Shown here: positions 27,159-35,004 of the stretch, one piece after another | How positions within the stretch are numbered: position 1 is the stretch's first letter | Layout of the letters: every line of letters starts with the position of its first letter | Assembly (NCBI GenBank): GCA_035544875.1 | Contig: DASZZP010000051.1 | Location: 1 to 64,000 of the forward strand | Direction: 5' to 3' | Length of the DNA stretch: 64,000 nt | Origin: JASLEW01 sp035544875 | GTDB lineage: Bacteria > Acidobacteriota > Thermoanaerobaculia > Multivoradales > UBA5704 | Position numbers and translations under genes: made by a program | The notes under the pieces: generated by a model | What the model saw: the letters and a program-made list of their open reading frames with translations, nothing else | Databases searched by the model: none | Told to the model about the DNA's origin: nothing

Positions 27159-28458
27159 GGTGGCGTTCACTCCGGAAGCCGGCGGCTCCGAGCTCGACGG
27201 GATAGAACGGCAGCGGGCGCAGGAAATCCCAGCCCGCAATCTGCCCTGGATCAGGATGATAGACCAGGAGCGAGCCGGCGCCAGGGCCCGCCAGCGAGCC
27301 GGCTCCGGAGACCTTGGCGGCCCCCCCGGCCGCCTCGACGAGCCGCACCAGATCGCGGACTGGCTGCGGGATGACGCCCAGCCGCTCCATGCAAGACTGG
27401 TACTCGCGCAGCAGCTCGACGATTGGATCGGGCAGATCGGGAAGATCGGGCTGCGGCGTCCGGGCGGGCGGCGCCGGCTCGCCGCCCTCGATCTCCGCTC
27501 GCAGGGCGTGGGCGGCAGCCGCCATGCGGTCGAAGACCCGCTCGTGACCGGCGGGGTCGCGGTCGTGCCGGGCGCGCACCGCTGCGACGACGGCGCCGGT
27601 CGGTTCGGCAGGTGTGCCGGTGTGGTAGACGCGCAGCCGGCCGAGAAGATCCGCACCCGCCGCGGAGGGCGCGACCCGCGCGCAGGCCAGCGCGCCGCCT
27701 GGCCGGCGCTCCGCCCAGAGCAACCCGCCGTGCAGCACGGTGGCGGTGTCGATCCCGGAGGGCAGGCCATGCTGGCGCCGCTCCGCCTCGAGGGCAAGGC
27801 TCTCGATGCGGGCGGCGTCGCCGTCGCTGAGCGGCGCGCGGAGGCCGTCCGGCCCATCCGGCCCGGGCCGGCGCCCGGCCCGACGCCAGATGAAATAGCC
27901 GCCGATCACCGCCACCGCCGCCGCCGCCGAGCTGCCGAAGCCGGAGCCGATCGGCAGGCTGGAGTCGAGCCGCAGGCGGAGGTCGGGTGGGGCGCCTGGC
28001 TCCGCCAGCGCGGCGGCGGCCTCGCCGAGCGCGACCTTGACCAGGTGGGCGGGGTCGCCGCCGCGCAGGCGGCTGAAGCCCTCGGGATCGGGATGCGCGG
28101 CGTACTCAACCCAGCTCTGGCGCGCTTGCAGGGCGTAGGCGAGAACTTCGTCCCAGTTCACCGTGGCCAGGTAGCCGCGGGCCGCCGCGGAGCGGAGCTC
28201 GGCGAGCGGCCCGGGGCGGCCTGCCCCCGGCGCCGGGGAATCCGAGGGATCGAACAGATCAGATAGATCGAGCTCGACCCCGCCAGCCCGGCGCCCGGCA
28301 GAGAAGATGGCGCGCAGCCGCAGGTCGACGGCGGCGACCAGGGCAGGGCGCCCATAGACCGCCGCATGATCGCCCATCAGGATGAGCTTGCCGGGGGTCG
28401 AAACCGCGACCGTCGCCGGCGCTGCGCTGCCGGGTTGTCGGACGGCCGGAGGCGGCAA
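27151..28458 (-). CDS. Mevalonate kinase
   Basis: This GHMP kinase phosphorylates mevalonate to mevalonate 5-phosphate. The motifs are STPGKLILMGDHAAVYG (Asp replaces the usual Glu), LPIGSGFGSSAAAAVAV, the PSGID substrate motif and KVSGAGSLAGPGAGS. At about 435 aa it is long because of Pro/Gly-rich inserts, including PDLPDLPD encoded by short repeats near 27423-27443. No ATG or GTG lies in a suitable place. TTG 28458, 15 bases after the HMG-CoA reductase stop, is the best start. It is translationally coupled to the decarboxylase gene. Confidence 0.85.
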   Translation of the reverse strand: MPPPAVRQPGSAAPATVAVSTPGKLILMGDHAAVYGRPALVAAVDLRLRAIFSAGRRAGGVELDLSDLFDPSDSPAPGAGRPGPLAELRSAAARGYLATVNWDEVLAYALQARQSWVEYAAHPDPEGFSRLRGGDPAHLVKVALGEAAAALAEPGAPPDLRLRLDSSLPIGSGFGSSAAAAVAVIGGYFIWRRAGRRPGPDGPDGLRAPLSDGDAARIESLALEAERRQHGLPSGIDTATVLHGGLLWAERRPGGALACARVAPSAAGADLLGRLRVYHTGTPAEPTGAVVAAVRARHDRDPAGHERVFDRMAAAAHALRAEIEGGEPAPPARTPQPDLPDLPDPIVELLREYQSCMERLGVIPQPVRDLVRLVEAAGGAAKVSGAGSLAGPGAGSLLVYHPDPGQIAGWDFLRPLPFYPVELGAAGFRSERHHD

Positions 28459-28472
28459 GGAATCGCGCGGGC

Positions 28473-29762
28473 TCAGGTCAGGAGCGTCGCCGAGGGTTCG
28501 ATCGCGTTGCCGCGCCCCAGCTTCTCGTGCGCCCGGGCCAGGTCTTGCGAGGTGAAGGCGGCCATCAGCGACAGCTCGCCGGCCAGCACGATCGCGCCGA
28601 GGATCTCCGCCAGCCGCATGGTGGCGTCGCCGCGCCGCTCGGGATCGGGGTTGACGCCGAGGACCGCCAGCGCCTCGCGCTGGGTGTCGAGCGCGGTGCC
28701 GCCGCCGATGGTGCCGAGCGGCACGTCGGGCATGAAGATCGAGGCGAAGACGCCGTCGGCGCCGCGCGCTTCGATGCAGGTGACGCCGAGCGAGCCCTCG
28801 ACCACATGGGCGGGGTCCTGCCCGGTGGCGATGAAGAACGCCGCCAGGACGTTCGCATAGTGGGCGTTGAAGCCGAGCGAGCCGGCGGCGATCGAGCCCA
28901 GCATGTTCTTGCGGTACTGCACCTCGACGAGATCGCGGGCGTTGGTCCGCAGGTTGTGGTGCAGGATCGGCGCCTCGAGCAAGACCTCGGCGTAGATGCG
29001 TTTGCCGCGCCCCTCCTGGAAGTTGATGGCTGCCGGCTTCTTGTCGACGCAGTAGTTGCCCGACAGGCCGATGCAGGCGACGCCGGTCGCGGGCTCGATC
29101 AGGTCGGTCACCACCCGGTCGCAGGCGATCGTCGCCATGTTCATGCCCATGGCGTCGCCGGAGTCGAAGCGGAAGCGCAGGAAGACGGTGGTGCCGAAGG
29201 CGAAGGGGCGGACCTCGAGCAGCTTCAGATGGCTGCTGGTGGCCTCGGTCACCCGGCACAGCTCGTCGTGGTGCTCGCGGATCCAGCGCAGGAAGGCCTG
29301 CGTTTGCACGATCCCGGAGGTCCTGAACACCGGCGCGCGGGTCATGCCCACGTCTTCGACCCGCACCACGGCGCCGCCCGCCTCGCGGATCGCCGTGCAG
29401 CCGCGGTTGGTCGAGGCGACGAGCGCCGCCTCGGTGGTGGCGAGCGGGACGTAAACTTCGCCGTCGATGTGGTTGCCGCGCACCCGCAGCGGACCGCAGA
29501 TGCCCATCGGGATCTGTGCCACGCCGATGAAGTTCTCGCAGTTGCGATGCGAGGCCCGGCGCACGTCGAGCGAATGGTGGGCGATATTGTCGAGCGGCGT
29601 CCGCGTCATCTCCTCGAGCGCCCGGCGGCGGATGGCCGCGGCATCCTCGGGAGCCAGATCCCGGGGCAGCTCGTGGAAGCGGCGCTCGCCGGTGATCAGA
29701 GAGCGGACGAGCTCGGCTCGCGTCAGCGCAACCGTCACGACTGGATTGGTGGCATTGGTCAT
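28473..29762 (-). CDS. Class I-type 3-hydroxy-3-methylglutaryl-CoA reductase
   Basis: This soluble HMG-CoA reductase of 429 aa reduces HMG-CoA to mevalonate, the committed step. Visible motifs are ENFIGVAQIPMGICGP, the DAMGMNM cofactor/substrate segment, DKKPAAINF with the catalytic Lys, and GTIGGGT. The catalytic His is probably that in DLARAHEKLGR near the C-terminus. There is no membrane anchor. ATG 29762 lies one base after the IPP isomerase stop. No HMG-CoA synthase gene is in the window. Confidence 0.95.
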   Translation of the reverse strand: MTNATNPVVTVALTRAELVRSLITGERRFHELPRDLAPEDAAAIRRRALEEMTRTPLDNIAHHSLDVRRASHRNCENFIGVAQIPMGICGPLRVRGNHIDGEVYVPLATTEAALVASTNRGCTAIREAGGAVVRVEDVGMTRAPVFRTSGIVQTQAFLRWIREHHDELCRVTEATSSHLKLLEVRPFAFGTTVFLRFRFDSGDAMGMNMATIACDRVVTDLIEPATGVACIGLSGNYCVDKKPAAINFQEGRGKRIYAEVLLEAPILHHNLRTNARDLVEVQYRKNMLGSIAAGSLGFNAHYANVLAAFFIATGQDPAHVVEGSLGVTCIEARGADGVFASIFMPDVPLGTIGGGTALDTQREALAVLGVNPDPERRGDATMRLAEILGAIVLAGELSLMAAFTSQDLARAHEKLGRGNAIEPSATLLT

Positions 29763-29763
29763 T

Positions 29764-30825
29764 TCACGACCCTTTGCGAAGGTTGACATGGCGCAGCTCC
29801 GCGACCGTCTTGACCCCCAGACAGAACATCGAGATCTTGAGCTCCTGCACGATCTTCTCCACTTTCTCGACCACCCTGTCCGGCGACTCGTTGGCCGCCT
29901 GCAGAAAAGGGAACGCCATCCCGACCAGATCGGCGCCCAGCGCGAACGCCTTGGCGGCGTCGATGCCATTGCGCACGCCGCCGCTCGCGATCACCGTCAA
30001 GCCGCCGACCGCCCGCAGCTCCTGAATGGAGAGGGGCGTCGGAATCCCCCACCCGGCGAAGACCTCGCCGAGCTCGAGATCGCCGGCGCGCTCGCCCTCG
30101 ATTCTCGCCCAACTGGTGCCGCCAACGCCCGCGGTGTCAAGGATGCGAATCCCTTGCCCAGCCAGGGTGCGGGCAGTCGCAGCCGAGAGGCCGCAACCGA
30201 TCTCCTTGGCAATGACCGGCACCGGCAGCTCGCGCGCGATAGCACCCATCTTCGGCAGCAATCCAGCGAAATTTCGCTGCCCTTCGGGCTGAATCGCTTC
30301 TTGCAGCGGGTTGAGATGCAGGACCAGCGCGTCGGCCCCAATCATCTCCACCGCCCGCAAGCACTCCGGGAGTCCGACCCCGTAGTTGAGCTGCACCGCA
30401 CCCAGGTTCGCCAGCAGAGGGACCGATGGAGCGACCCCGCGGATCTGAAAGGTATCAGCTTTCGCCGGATCTTCCAACGCCTTGCGCTGCGAACCCACCC
30501 CGACCGCGATGCGAGTCCGTTCGGCCCCGGCGGCCAGGTTGCGGTTGATCCTCCCGGCCGCCTCGGTGCCGCCGGTCATGCACGAGATCAGCAGCGGCGC
30601 CGCCAGGCGCCGGCCGAGGAACTCGACCGAGACGTCGATCGAGGCGAAGTCGATCTCGGGCAGCGCTTCGTGACCGAAGTAGTAGTCGTCAAAGAAGTTG
30701 GCACCGAGTTGCATGCGCCGCTCGAGGGCCAGGCTGAGGTGCTCGGCCTTGCGGTCGCGGGGGCCGCCCGAATCGGCCGGGCCGTCGGTCTCTCGGGTGT
30801 GCGAGCGGAGATCGGAGGCGCTCAT
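29764..30825 (-). CDS. fni: Type 2 isopentenyl-diphosphate delta-isomerase
   Basis: This FMN- and NADPH-dependent isomerase of 353 aa interconverts IPP and DMAPP. Motifs are RKAEHL near the N-terminus, ISCMTGGTEAAGRIN, VGSQRKALE, LHLNPLQE, the KEIGCGLS Lys/Glu region and TAGVGGTSW, followed by ASGGVRNGIDAAKA for FMN phosphate binding. ATG 30825 overlaps the polyprenyl synthase stop (ATGA), so the two are probably translated together. Confidence 0.95.
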   Translation of the reverse strand: MSASDLRSHTRETDGPADSGGPRDRKAEHLSLALERRMQLGANFFDDYYFGHEALPEIDFASIDVSVEFLGRRLAAPLLISCMTGGTEAAGRINRNLAAGAERTRIAVGVGSQRKALEDPAKADTFQIRGVAPSVPLLANLGAVQLNYGVGLPECLRAVEMIGADALVLHLNPLQEAIQPEGQRNFAGLLPKMGAIARELPVPVIAKEIGCGLSAATARTLAGQGIRILDTAGVGGTSWARIEGERAGDLELGEVFAGWGIPTPLSIQELRAVGGLTVIASGGVRNGIDAAKAFALGADLVGMAFPFLQAANESPDRVVEKVEKIVQELKISMFCLGVKTVAELRHVNLRKGS

Positions 30826-32150
30826 TGCTCGCGCCCCCACAGGTCGTCGAGGAGGCCGGCCAGGAAGAGCTGTCCCTCGGCCCGCGCAGCGGCTGCGGCG
30901 GGTGCGCCGGCGTGCGGGGCGTTCGGAGCATGAGGTGCGCGCCCGCCCGCGAGGGGAGGGCTGGCGAGGGGCGGGGAGGTGAGGTCGGCGGTGATCTCGG
31001 TGATCTGGGTGATCTGGATGATCTGGGTGATCTGAGCGAGGGCGGCGCGCGCGGTGCGCAGGCGCTCGGCGACCATGTCGGTGACCGCGTGGCGCGCTCC
31101 GGTCCGCTCCATGATCGCCCGCACGCGAACGACCTCCGAAGAGGACAGGGCATGGTTGCCGAGCGCGGCCTCGATCGTGTTTCGTTCGGCGGGGGTGGCG
31201 GCGGCGAGCGCGTGGTGGACCAGGAAGGTGAACTTGCCCTCCTGGAGGTCGGCACCCACCGGCTTGCCCACCGTACCGGCGTCGCCAAATATCCCCAGCA
31301 GGTCGTCCTGGAGCTGGAAGGCCTCGCCGACCGCGACACCGTAGCGCGACAGCGCGGCGAGCAGCGGCGGCTGCGCCCCAGCCAGCAGCGCGCCGAGCTG
31401 AATGGGGCGTTCGGCGGTGTAGCGGCCTGATTTGAGGCGCAGCACGCGCAGCAGCAGGCGCTCGCGTTGTTGCCGCTCGGGATCGGAGCCGGCGGCTGCG
31501 CCGGCGGCCGCCGAGTCATCGCCGGCGGGGCTCGCCATGCCGCGGCGTTGCGCGACCAGCAGCTCGAGGTACTGGCCGCCGATAACTTCTTCGCACATGG
31601 CCGAGAAACAGGCGGTCAGCGCGGCGGCGTTCGGTGCGCCTGGCGGGAGGCTGGTGAAAAGCTCGACGGCGTAAGTGTGGGCGAGATCGCCGAGCAGGAT
31701 CGCGACCGACCGGCCGAAGTCGTCGGCGTCGCCCTGGAAGCCGCGCTCGCGGTGCGCGTCGCTGAAGCGCACATGCGCGGCCGGCTGACCGCGCCGCAGC
31801 TCGGCGTGGTCCATGATGTCGTCGTGAATCAGCAGGTAGGTGTGGAGGAACTCGGTGGCCAGCGCCAGCGGGAGCGCCTGCGCATCCGTCCGGCCGCCGC
31901 ACGCGCGGTTGGTGAAATAGACGAGCGCGGGGCGCAACCGCTTGCCTCCCTGGATCATCAGCCCTGCGAGCGCGCCGATCAGGTCGGCCGCCTCATCGAC
32001 CCCGGCGGCGGCGGCGGCGGCGCGTTTGGCGGCCAGCCACGCCGTCAGCTCGCGCTCCAGGCGGCCGCGGAAGGCCTCGAGAAGGCTCGCGAACCCGGCA
32101 GGAGCCCCCTGCGAGAGGATCACCGGCGGCGCCGTGGTCGACGTTGCCAT
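30822..32150 (-). CDS. Polyprenyl diphosphate synthase (FPP/GGPP type)
   Basis: This trans-prenyltransferase of 442 aa elongates DMAPP with IPP. The motifs are GGKRLRP, the first Asp-rich motif HDDIMDH and the second QLQDDLLGIFGD, with GKPVGADLQEGKFTF after it. Ordinary family members have 300-350 aa. The extra length comes from a Ser/Gly-rich insert and from a tail carrying five 9-base repeats (30991-31035) that encode an Ile-Thr-Gln pattern plus an Ala/Pro linker. Chain length cannot be decided from sequence alone. ATG 32150 is the start; the longer frame extending to 33734 runs into repeat C and is spurious. Confidence 0.92.
   Translation of the reverse strand: MATSTTAPPVILSQGAPAGFASLLEAFRGRLERELTAWLAAKRAAAAAAGVDEAADLIGALAGLMIQGGKRLRPALVYFTNRACGGRTDAQALPLALATEFLHTYLLIHDDIMDHAELRRGQPAAHVRFSDAHRERGFQGDADDFGRSVAILLGDLAHTYAVELFTSLPPGAPNAAALTACFSAMCEEVIGGQYLELLVAQRRGMASPAGDDSAAAGAAAGSDPERQQRERLLLRVLRLKSGRYTAERPIQLGALLAGAQPPLLAALSRYGVAVGEAFQLQDDLLGIFGDAGTVGKPVGADLQEGKFTFLVHHALAAATPAERNTIEAALGNHALSSSEVVRVRAIMERTGARHAVTDMVAERLRTARAALAQITQIIQITQITEITADLTSPPLASPPLAGGRAPHAPNAPHAGAPAAAAARAEGQLFLAGLLDDLWGREQ
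30991..31035. repeat. Five 9-base tandem repeats in the polyprenyl synthase gene
   Basis: There are five units of gtgatctgg with one or two substitutions, in frame on the minus strand. Confidence 0.9.
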
Positions 32151-32337
32151 AGGCCGTCTAAGGCGGGCGGCCGGCGCCGGCCAGGGAGGAGCTGGGGTTG
32201 GCTGATCAAGGGGTCCGGGCGTCCGGGACGAGGTCGTGGTTTCGACTGCGGCGGACCCGGCGGAGGTCCGCGGGAGCAAGTTTATCTGAAATCGAGCAAG
32301 GGCCGGGAGCGCGGGGATTAATTGGGCGCGCGGGTCC
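32151..32337. other. Intergenic sequence between polyprenyl synthase start and repeat C
   Basis: About 190 bases contain no open frame with recognisable content. The promoter of the isoprenoid operon should lie here, but I cannot pick out convincing -35/-10 boxes. Confidence 0.4.
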
Positions 32338-32717
32338 TGACCTGCGGGGAATGCCGCGCGTCCATCACCGGACGGGCGGCCTACCCGCGCTAGACGAAAT
32401 TGGTCTGTGCGCCAGGGGAGGGGGCGTCCCCGACCTCCGGGGAGTGCCGGTCTGGCCACCCTGGCCAGCCGGCCTTCCCCCCCGGCGCCGCCGGGCAGGC
32501 CGCACGTCCGGTGATGGACGTGCGGCACTTCCCGGAGGTCGGGACCCGGCGGCTTCCGATAACCGGGAAGGGGACTCGCGGGGGTTGCGGGGGGCGATCC
32601 GATCGATGCTTCGAGTAGGCCTCCACCGCCACATCGCAGCGGCCGTTTCCGACCTGCCGGAAGTGCCGCAACAGGCGAAAGCTGCGGCATCCCTCGGGAT
32701 CGGCACCGCCGGTGGGG
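32338..32717 (-). repeat. Long mosaic palindromic repeat, copy C (inverted)
   Basis: This copy is in the opposite orientation to A and B. It has two hairpins: 32353-32363 with 32370-32380 (one G-G mismatch at the sixth pair) and the perfect 32499-32509 with 32516-32526. It also has the common core (about 32580-32640), the aacaggcgaaagc module, and the end cctcgggatcggcaccgccg. It fills the intergenic space between the isoprenoid operon and the phzF-like gene. Confidence 0.85.
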
Positions 32718-32719
32718 AC

Positions 32720-32725
32720 TAGAAT
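32720..32725 (+). promoter_or_regulatory. TAGAAT box upstream of the phzF-like gene
   Basis: TAGAAT is immediately outside the end of repeat C and 20 bases before TTG 32745. A GGAGG RBS (32732-32736) lies between. Confidence 0.45.
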
Positions 32726-32744
32726 CTACCCGGAGGACGATGCC

Positions 32745-33539
32745 TTGAGTTACGAGCTGTTTCACGTCGATGCCTTCACCGAGCACGCGTTTGCGGGCAA
32801 TCCGGCCGCGGTCTGTTTCTGTCCCGAGGCGCGCGGGGCGGAGTGGATGGCCAAGGTGGCACGCGAGATGAACCTGTCCGAGACCGCCTTTCTGACGCCG
32901 CGCGAGGATGGGTTCGCGCTGCGCTGGTTCACGCCGGCGATCGAGGTCCCGCTGTGCGGGCATGCCACGCTGGCCAGTGCTCACGTGCTGTGGGAAACCG
33001 GGCGGCTGGCGGCTGGCGAGGTGGCGCGCTTCCATACCGCGAGCGGGCTGCTCACTGCGGAGCGGCGCGGCGACTGGATCGAGATGGATTTCCCGGCGAT
33101 GCCGCCGGTCGAGGTGCCGAGCGCGCCGCCGCTGCTGCTGCAGGCGATCGGCGCGCCGGCCCGCTTCATCGGCCGGAAGCAGGGGGACTATTTCGTGGAG
33201 CTCGAGTCCGAGGCGGCGGTCCGTGCGCTGGCGCCCGATCTCGCCCAGCTCCTGGCGGTGCCGGCGCGCGCCGCCATCGTCACCGCGCGCGCCGAGCCGG
33301 GTCCCTACGACTTCGTGTCGCGCTTCTTTGCGCCGGGGGCCGGCGTGAACGAAGACCCTGTCACCGGCGCGGCCCACTGCGTCCTCGCTCCCTACTGGGG
33401 AGCGCTGCTCGGTAAGGAGGAGATGGTGGCCTACCAGGCGTCGCCGCGCGGCGGCGTGGTCCGGGTCCGCCTGGTCGGGGAGAGGGTGAAGCTGATCGGG
33501 CAGGCGGTCACCGTCCTGGCGGGACGGCTCCTCGTTTAG
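32745..33539 (+). CDS. PhzF-family isomerase
   Basis: The protein has 264 aa and the two-lobed diaminopimelate-epimerase fold of the PhzF/YddE family. Visible motifs are FHVDAFTEHAFAGNPAAVC, LSETAFLTP with the catalytic Glu, LCGHATLASAHVL and VNEDPVTGAAHC. Members isomerise small acids such as the phenazine precursor DHHA, but most, including this lone gene, have no known substrate. TTG 32745 has GGAGGACG at the right distance. The upstream in-frame GTG 32712 would precede the TAGAAT box and is less likely. Confidence 0.92.
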   Translation: MSYELFHVDAFTEHAFAGNPAAVCFCPEARGAEWMAKVAREMNLSETAFLTPREDGFALRWFTPAIEVPLCGHATLASAHVLWETGRLAAGEVARFHTASGLLTAERRGDWIEMDFPAMPPVEVPSAPPLLLQAIGAPARFIGRKQGDYFVELESEAAVRALAPDLAQLLAVPARAAIVTARAEPGPYDFVSRFFAPGAGVNEDPVTGAAHCVLAPYWGALLGKEEMVAYQASPRGGVVRVRLVGERVKLIGQAVTVLAGRLLV

Positions 33540-33590
33540 ATTGACGGATCCCTCCGTCCCGGCGCTGCCTGCGAAGGGAGGGAGGAGAGT

Positions 33591-33697
33591 GGAAGATCGC
33601 CACCCGACCTCGGTCCGCTCGCTGGAGGGTGGGTGAGGCAAGACACTCTCTGGAGTCCCGGTAGGGCTCGCGGACCGCGGTCGGGTGGCGATCTTCC
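33591..33697. repeat. Large inverted repeat with 28-bp arms
   Basis: The arms 33591-33618 and 33670-33697 are complementary at 27 of 28 positions and enclose 51 bases. There is no T tract after it, so it is not a standard terminator. It lies downstream of the phzF-like gene in a 395-base stretch that has no complete gene. Confidence 0.85.
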
Positions 33698-33814
33698 GCG
33701 CTCCTCTCACCGGTGGGCCGATTCCTCCTCCCACCCTCTTGGAGTTGTGTGCTTTGGAGTTGCGGCCGGAAGGGCGGCGGCGGTTGATTCTCAGTCCCGC
33801 AGGAAGTCGCGCGG

Positions 33815-33910
33815 GTGAAGCACCAGAAGGCCGCCGATCCGCTTGCCCCGGACGAGATCGAAGAAGGCATCAGGAGCCTTGCCCAGGTCATCGCCGCCGT
33901 CGTCAAGTGA
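33815..33910 (+). pseudogene. Possible remnant of a PLP aminotransferase C-terminus
   Basis: A 31-codon frame ending at TGA 33908 reads ...LAPDEIEEGIRSLAQVIAAVV. This looks like the last residues of fold-type I aminotransferases or MocR regulators. Nothing upstream in the same frame continues the protein. It may be a decayed fragment left beside the inverted repeat. The similarity is from memory and short. Confidence 0.3.
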
Positions 33911-33934
33911 GCGGCGTGAGCGGTGCTGCGGCGC

Positions 33935-34726
33935 TCATTTGGAGCTCATCCTCGGATCGCCCCGGAGGCGCGGCGACGCGCGCCGTCCCGTCAGGTCTGA
34001 AGTCAGATCGACGCCGGCGGGGTCGGGTGAGGCGGCGCTCGTGCGACGGGATGAGCCAGGGCTCGTGCGGCTCCCAGAGGAGGGCCGAGCGACCGATCCG
34101 GCCGATGAAGGAGAGGACGGCTCGGGCAGCGGAGGCAGAAGACTCACCAGGACGTCGTGCCAGTAGTGGATCAGGCCCTGAAAGGCCGCGAGCATCTGCT
34201 CGAGCGCCCGCTCCTCCTCAGGCGCCAGGCGCCTGACACCGGTCGCGGAGCCGTCACGCAGCTCGCTCGCCGGTCCGCCGGCGCTCGCCGCGAGGGAGGA
34301 CGACTCGGACCGCCAGGGATTGTCGGGTGCAGCGGGTGCAGCGGGTGCAGCGGGACCGGTTGACCCGTACCAGGGCCGCTCCTCCGCGATCATCCCGGTC
34401 ATGCCGGGCAGCTGGCGGTCAGAGAGACCGGCGGGCCGCCGCTCGTGCCAGCCGCGGAGCCACTCGGGCCGGCCATTGACGATCTGCAGCGCGTTGTGCA
34501 GGTCGTTGAGGTCGCAGGCCAGCGTTGCGAGAAGCTTGTCGAGAGTCTCGAGAGAGGGGCGCTGCCTGCCGGTCTCGTAGGCCGAGAGCATGCCCTTGGT
34601 GATTCCGGCCGCATCGGCGAGCTGATACTGCTTGCGCGATTGCCGCTCGCGCAGCCAGCGCAGCGCCTGGCCGAGGCCTGACAGCAGCGACGGAGCGGCA
34701 GGGTGGGGACGGTTGGATGTCGACAC
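33935..34726 (-). CDS. XRE-family helix-turn-helix regulator
   Basis: This DNA-binding protein has about 263 aa. The N-terminal Cro/C1-type HTH spans about residues 18-75 (QYQLADAAGITKGMLSAYETGRQRP). The remaining two-thirds is Pro/Ser-rich and probably disordered, with an Ala-Pro repeat encoded by three 9-base gtgcagcgg units near 34327-34355 and one helical segment (EERALEQMLAAFQGLIHYWHD). GTG 34726 has an AGGAG upstream. The regulatory target is unknown. Confidence 0.85.
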   Translation of the reverse strand: MSTSNRPHPAAPSLLSGLGQALRWLRERQSRKQYQLADAAGITKGMLSAYETGRQRPSLETLDKLLATLACDLNDLHNALQIVNGRPEWLRGWHERRPAGLSDRQLPGMTGMIAEERPWYGSTGPAAPAAPAAPDNPWRSESSSLAASAGGPASELRDGSATGVRRLAPEEERALEQMLAAFQGLIHYWHDVLVSLLPPLPEPSSPSSAGSVARPSSGSRTSPGSSRRTSAASPDPAGVDLTSDLTGRRASPRLRGDPRMSSK

Positions 34727-34863
34727 GGCGATTCTCCTGAACCGGTACCGGTCGGAGCTGGCGGTCGCCTAGTTCTGTGCGAGCGGCGGTCTCCAGCGCG
34801 AATGAGAGAATTGTAGGCGTAAACAAGGCGTAAGTCAAGCCGCTGCCGGGAGGGGCCGGATCT

Positions 34864-34936
34864 GCCGGCCTGCCCGGCGGCGCCGGGGGGGAAGGGGACG
34901 CCCCCCCCCCGGCGCACGGACCAATTTCGTCTTTAG
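34864..34936 (+). repeat. Partial repeat copy D (G/C-run end module)
   Basis: This copy carries cctgcccggcggcgccgg, a run of Gs, ggggacg, a run of ten Cs, and the conserved end ggaccaatttcgtctt. It matches the right ends of copies A and B. It lies between the XRE gene and queE. Confidence 0.75.
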
Positions 34937-35004
34937 GCGCGCGCCGGGGGAAGGGCGGACCTGACGCGGGTTAACATGCTGCGGGAGCCGCGAGGACGTC
35001 AGCG

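Noticed and set aside
27151..28458. Mevalonate kinase as a possible phosphomevalonate kinase
   Set aside because: The GDHAAVYG and PSGID motifs and overall order match mevalonate kinase better, though biochemical proof is lacking.
30991..31035. Short tandem repeats as a CRISPR or origin iteron array
   Set aside because: The units are 9 bases, contiguous and in frame inside a gene, so they are a coding minisatellite.
30822..33734. Very long minus-strand frame covering polyprenyl synthase, repeat C and the phzF-like gene
   Set aside because: Only 30822-32150 looks like protein. The rest is antisense to the phzF-like gene or lies in the repeat; high GC leaves few stops.
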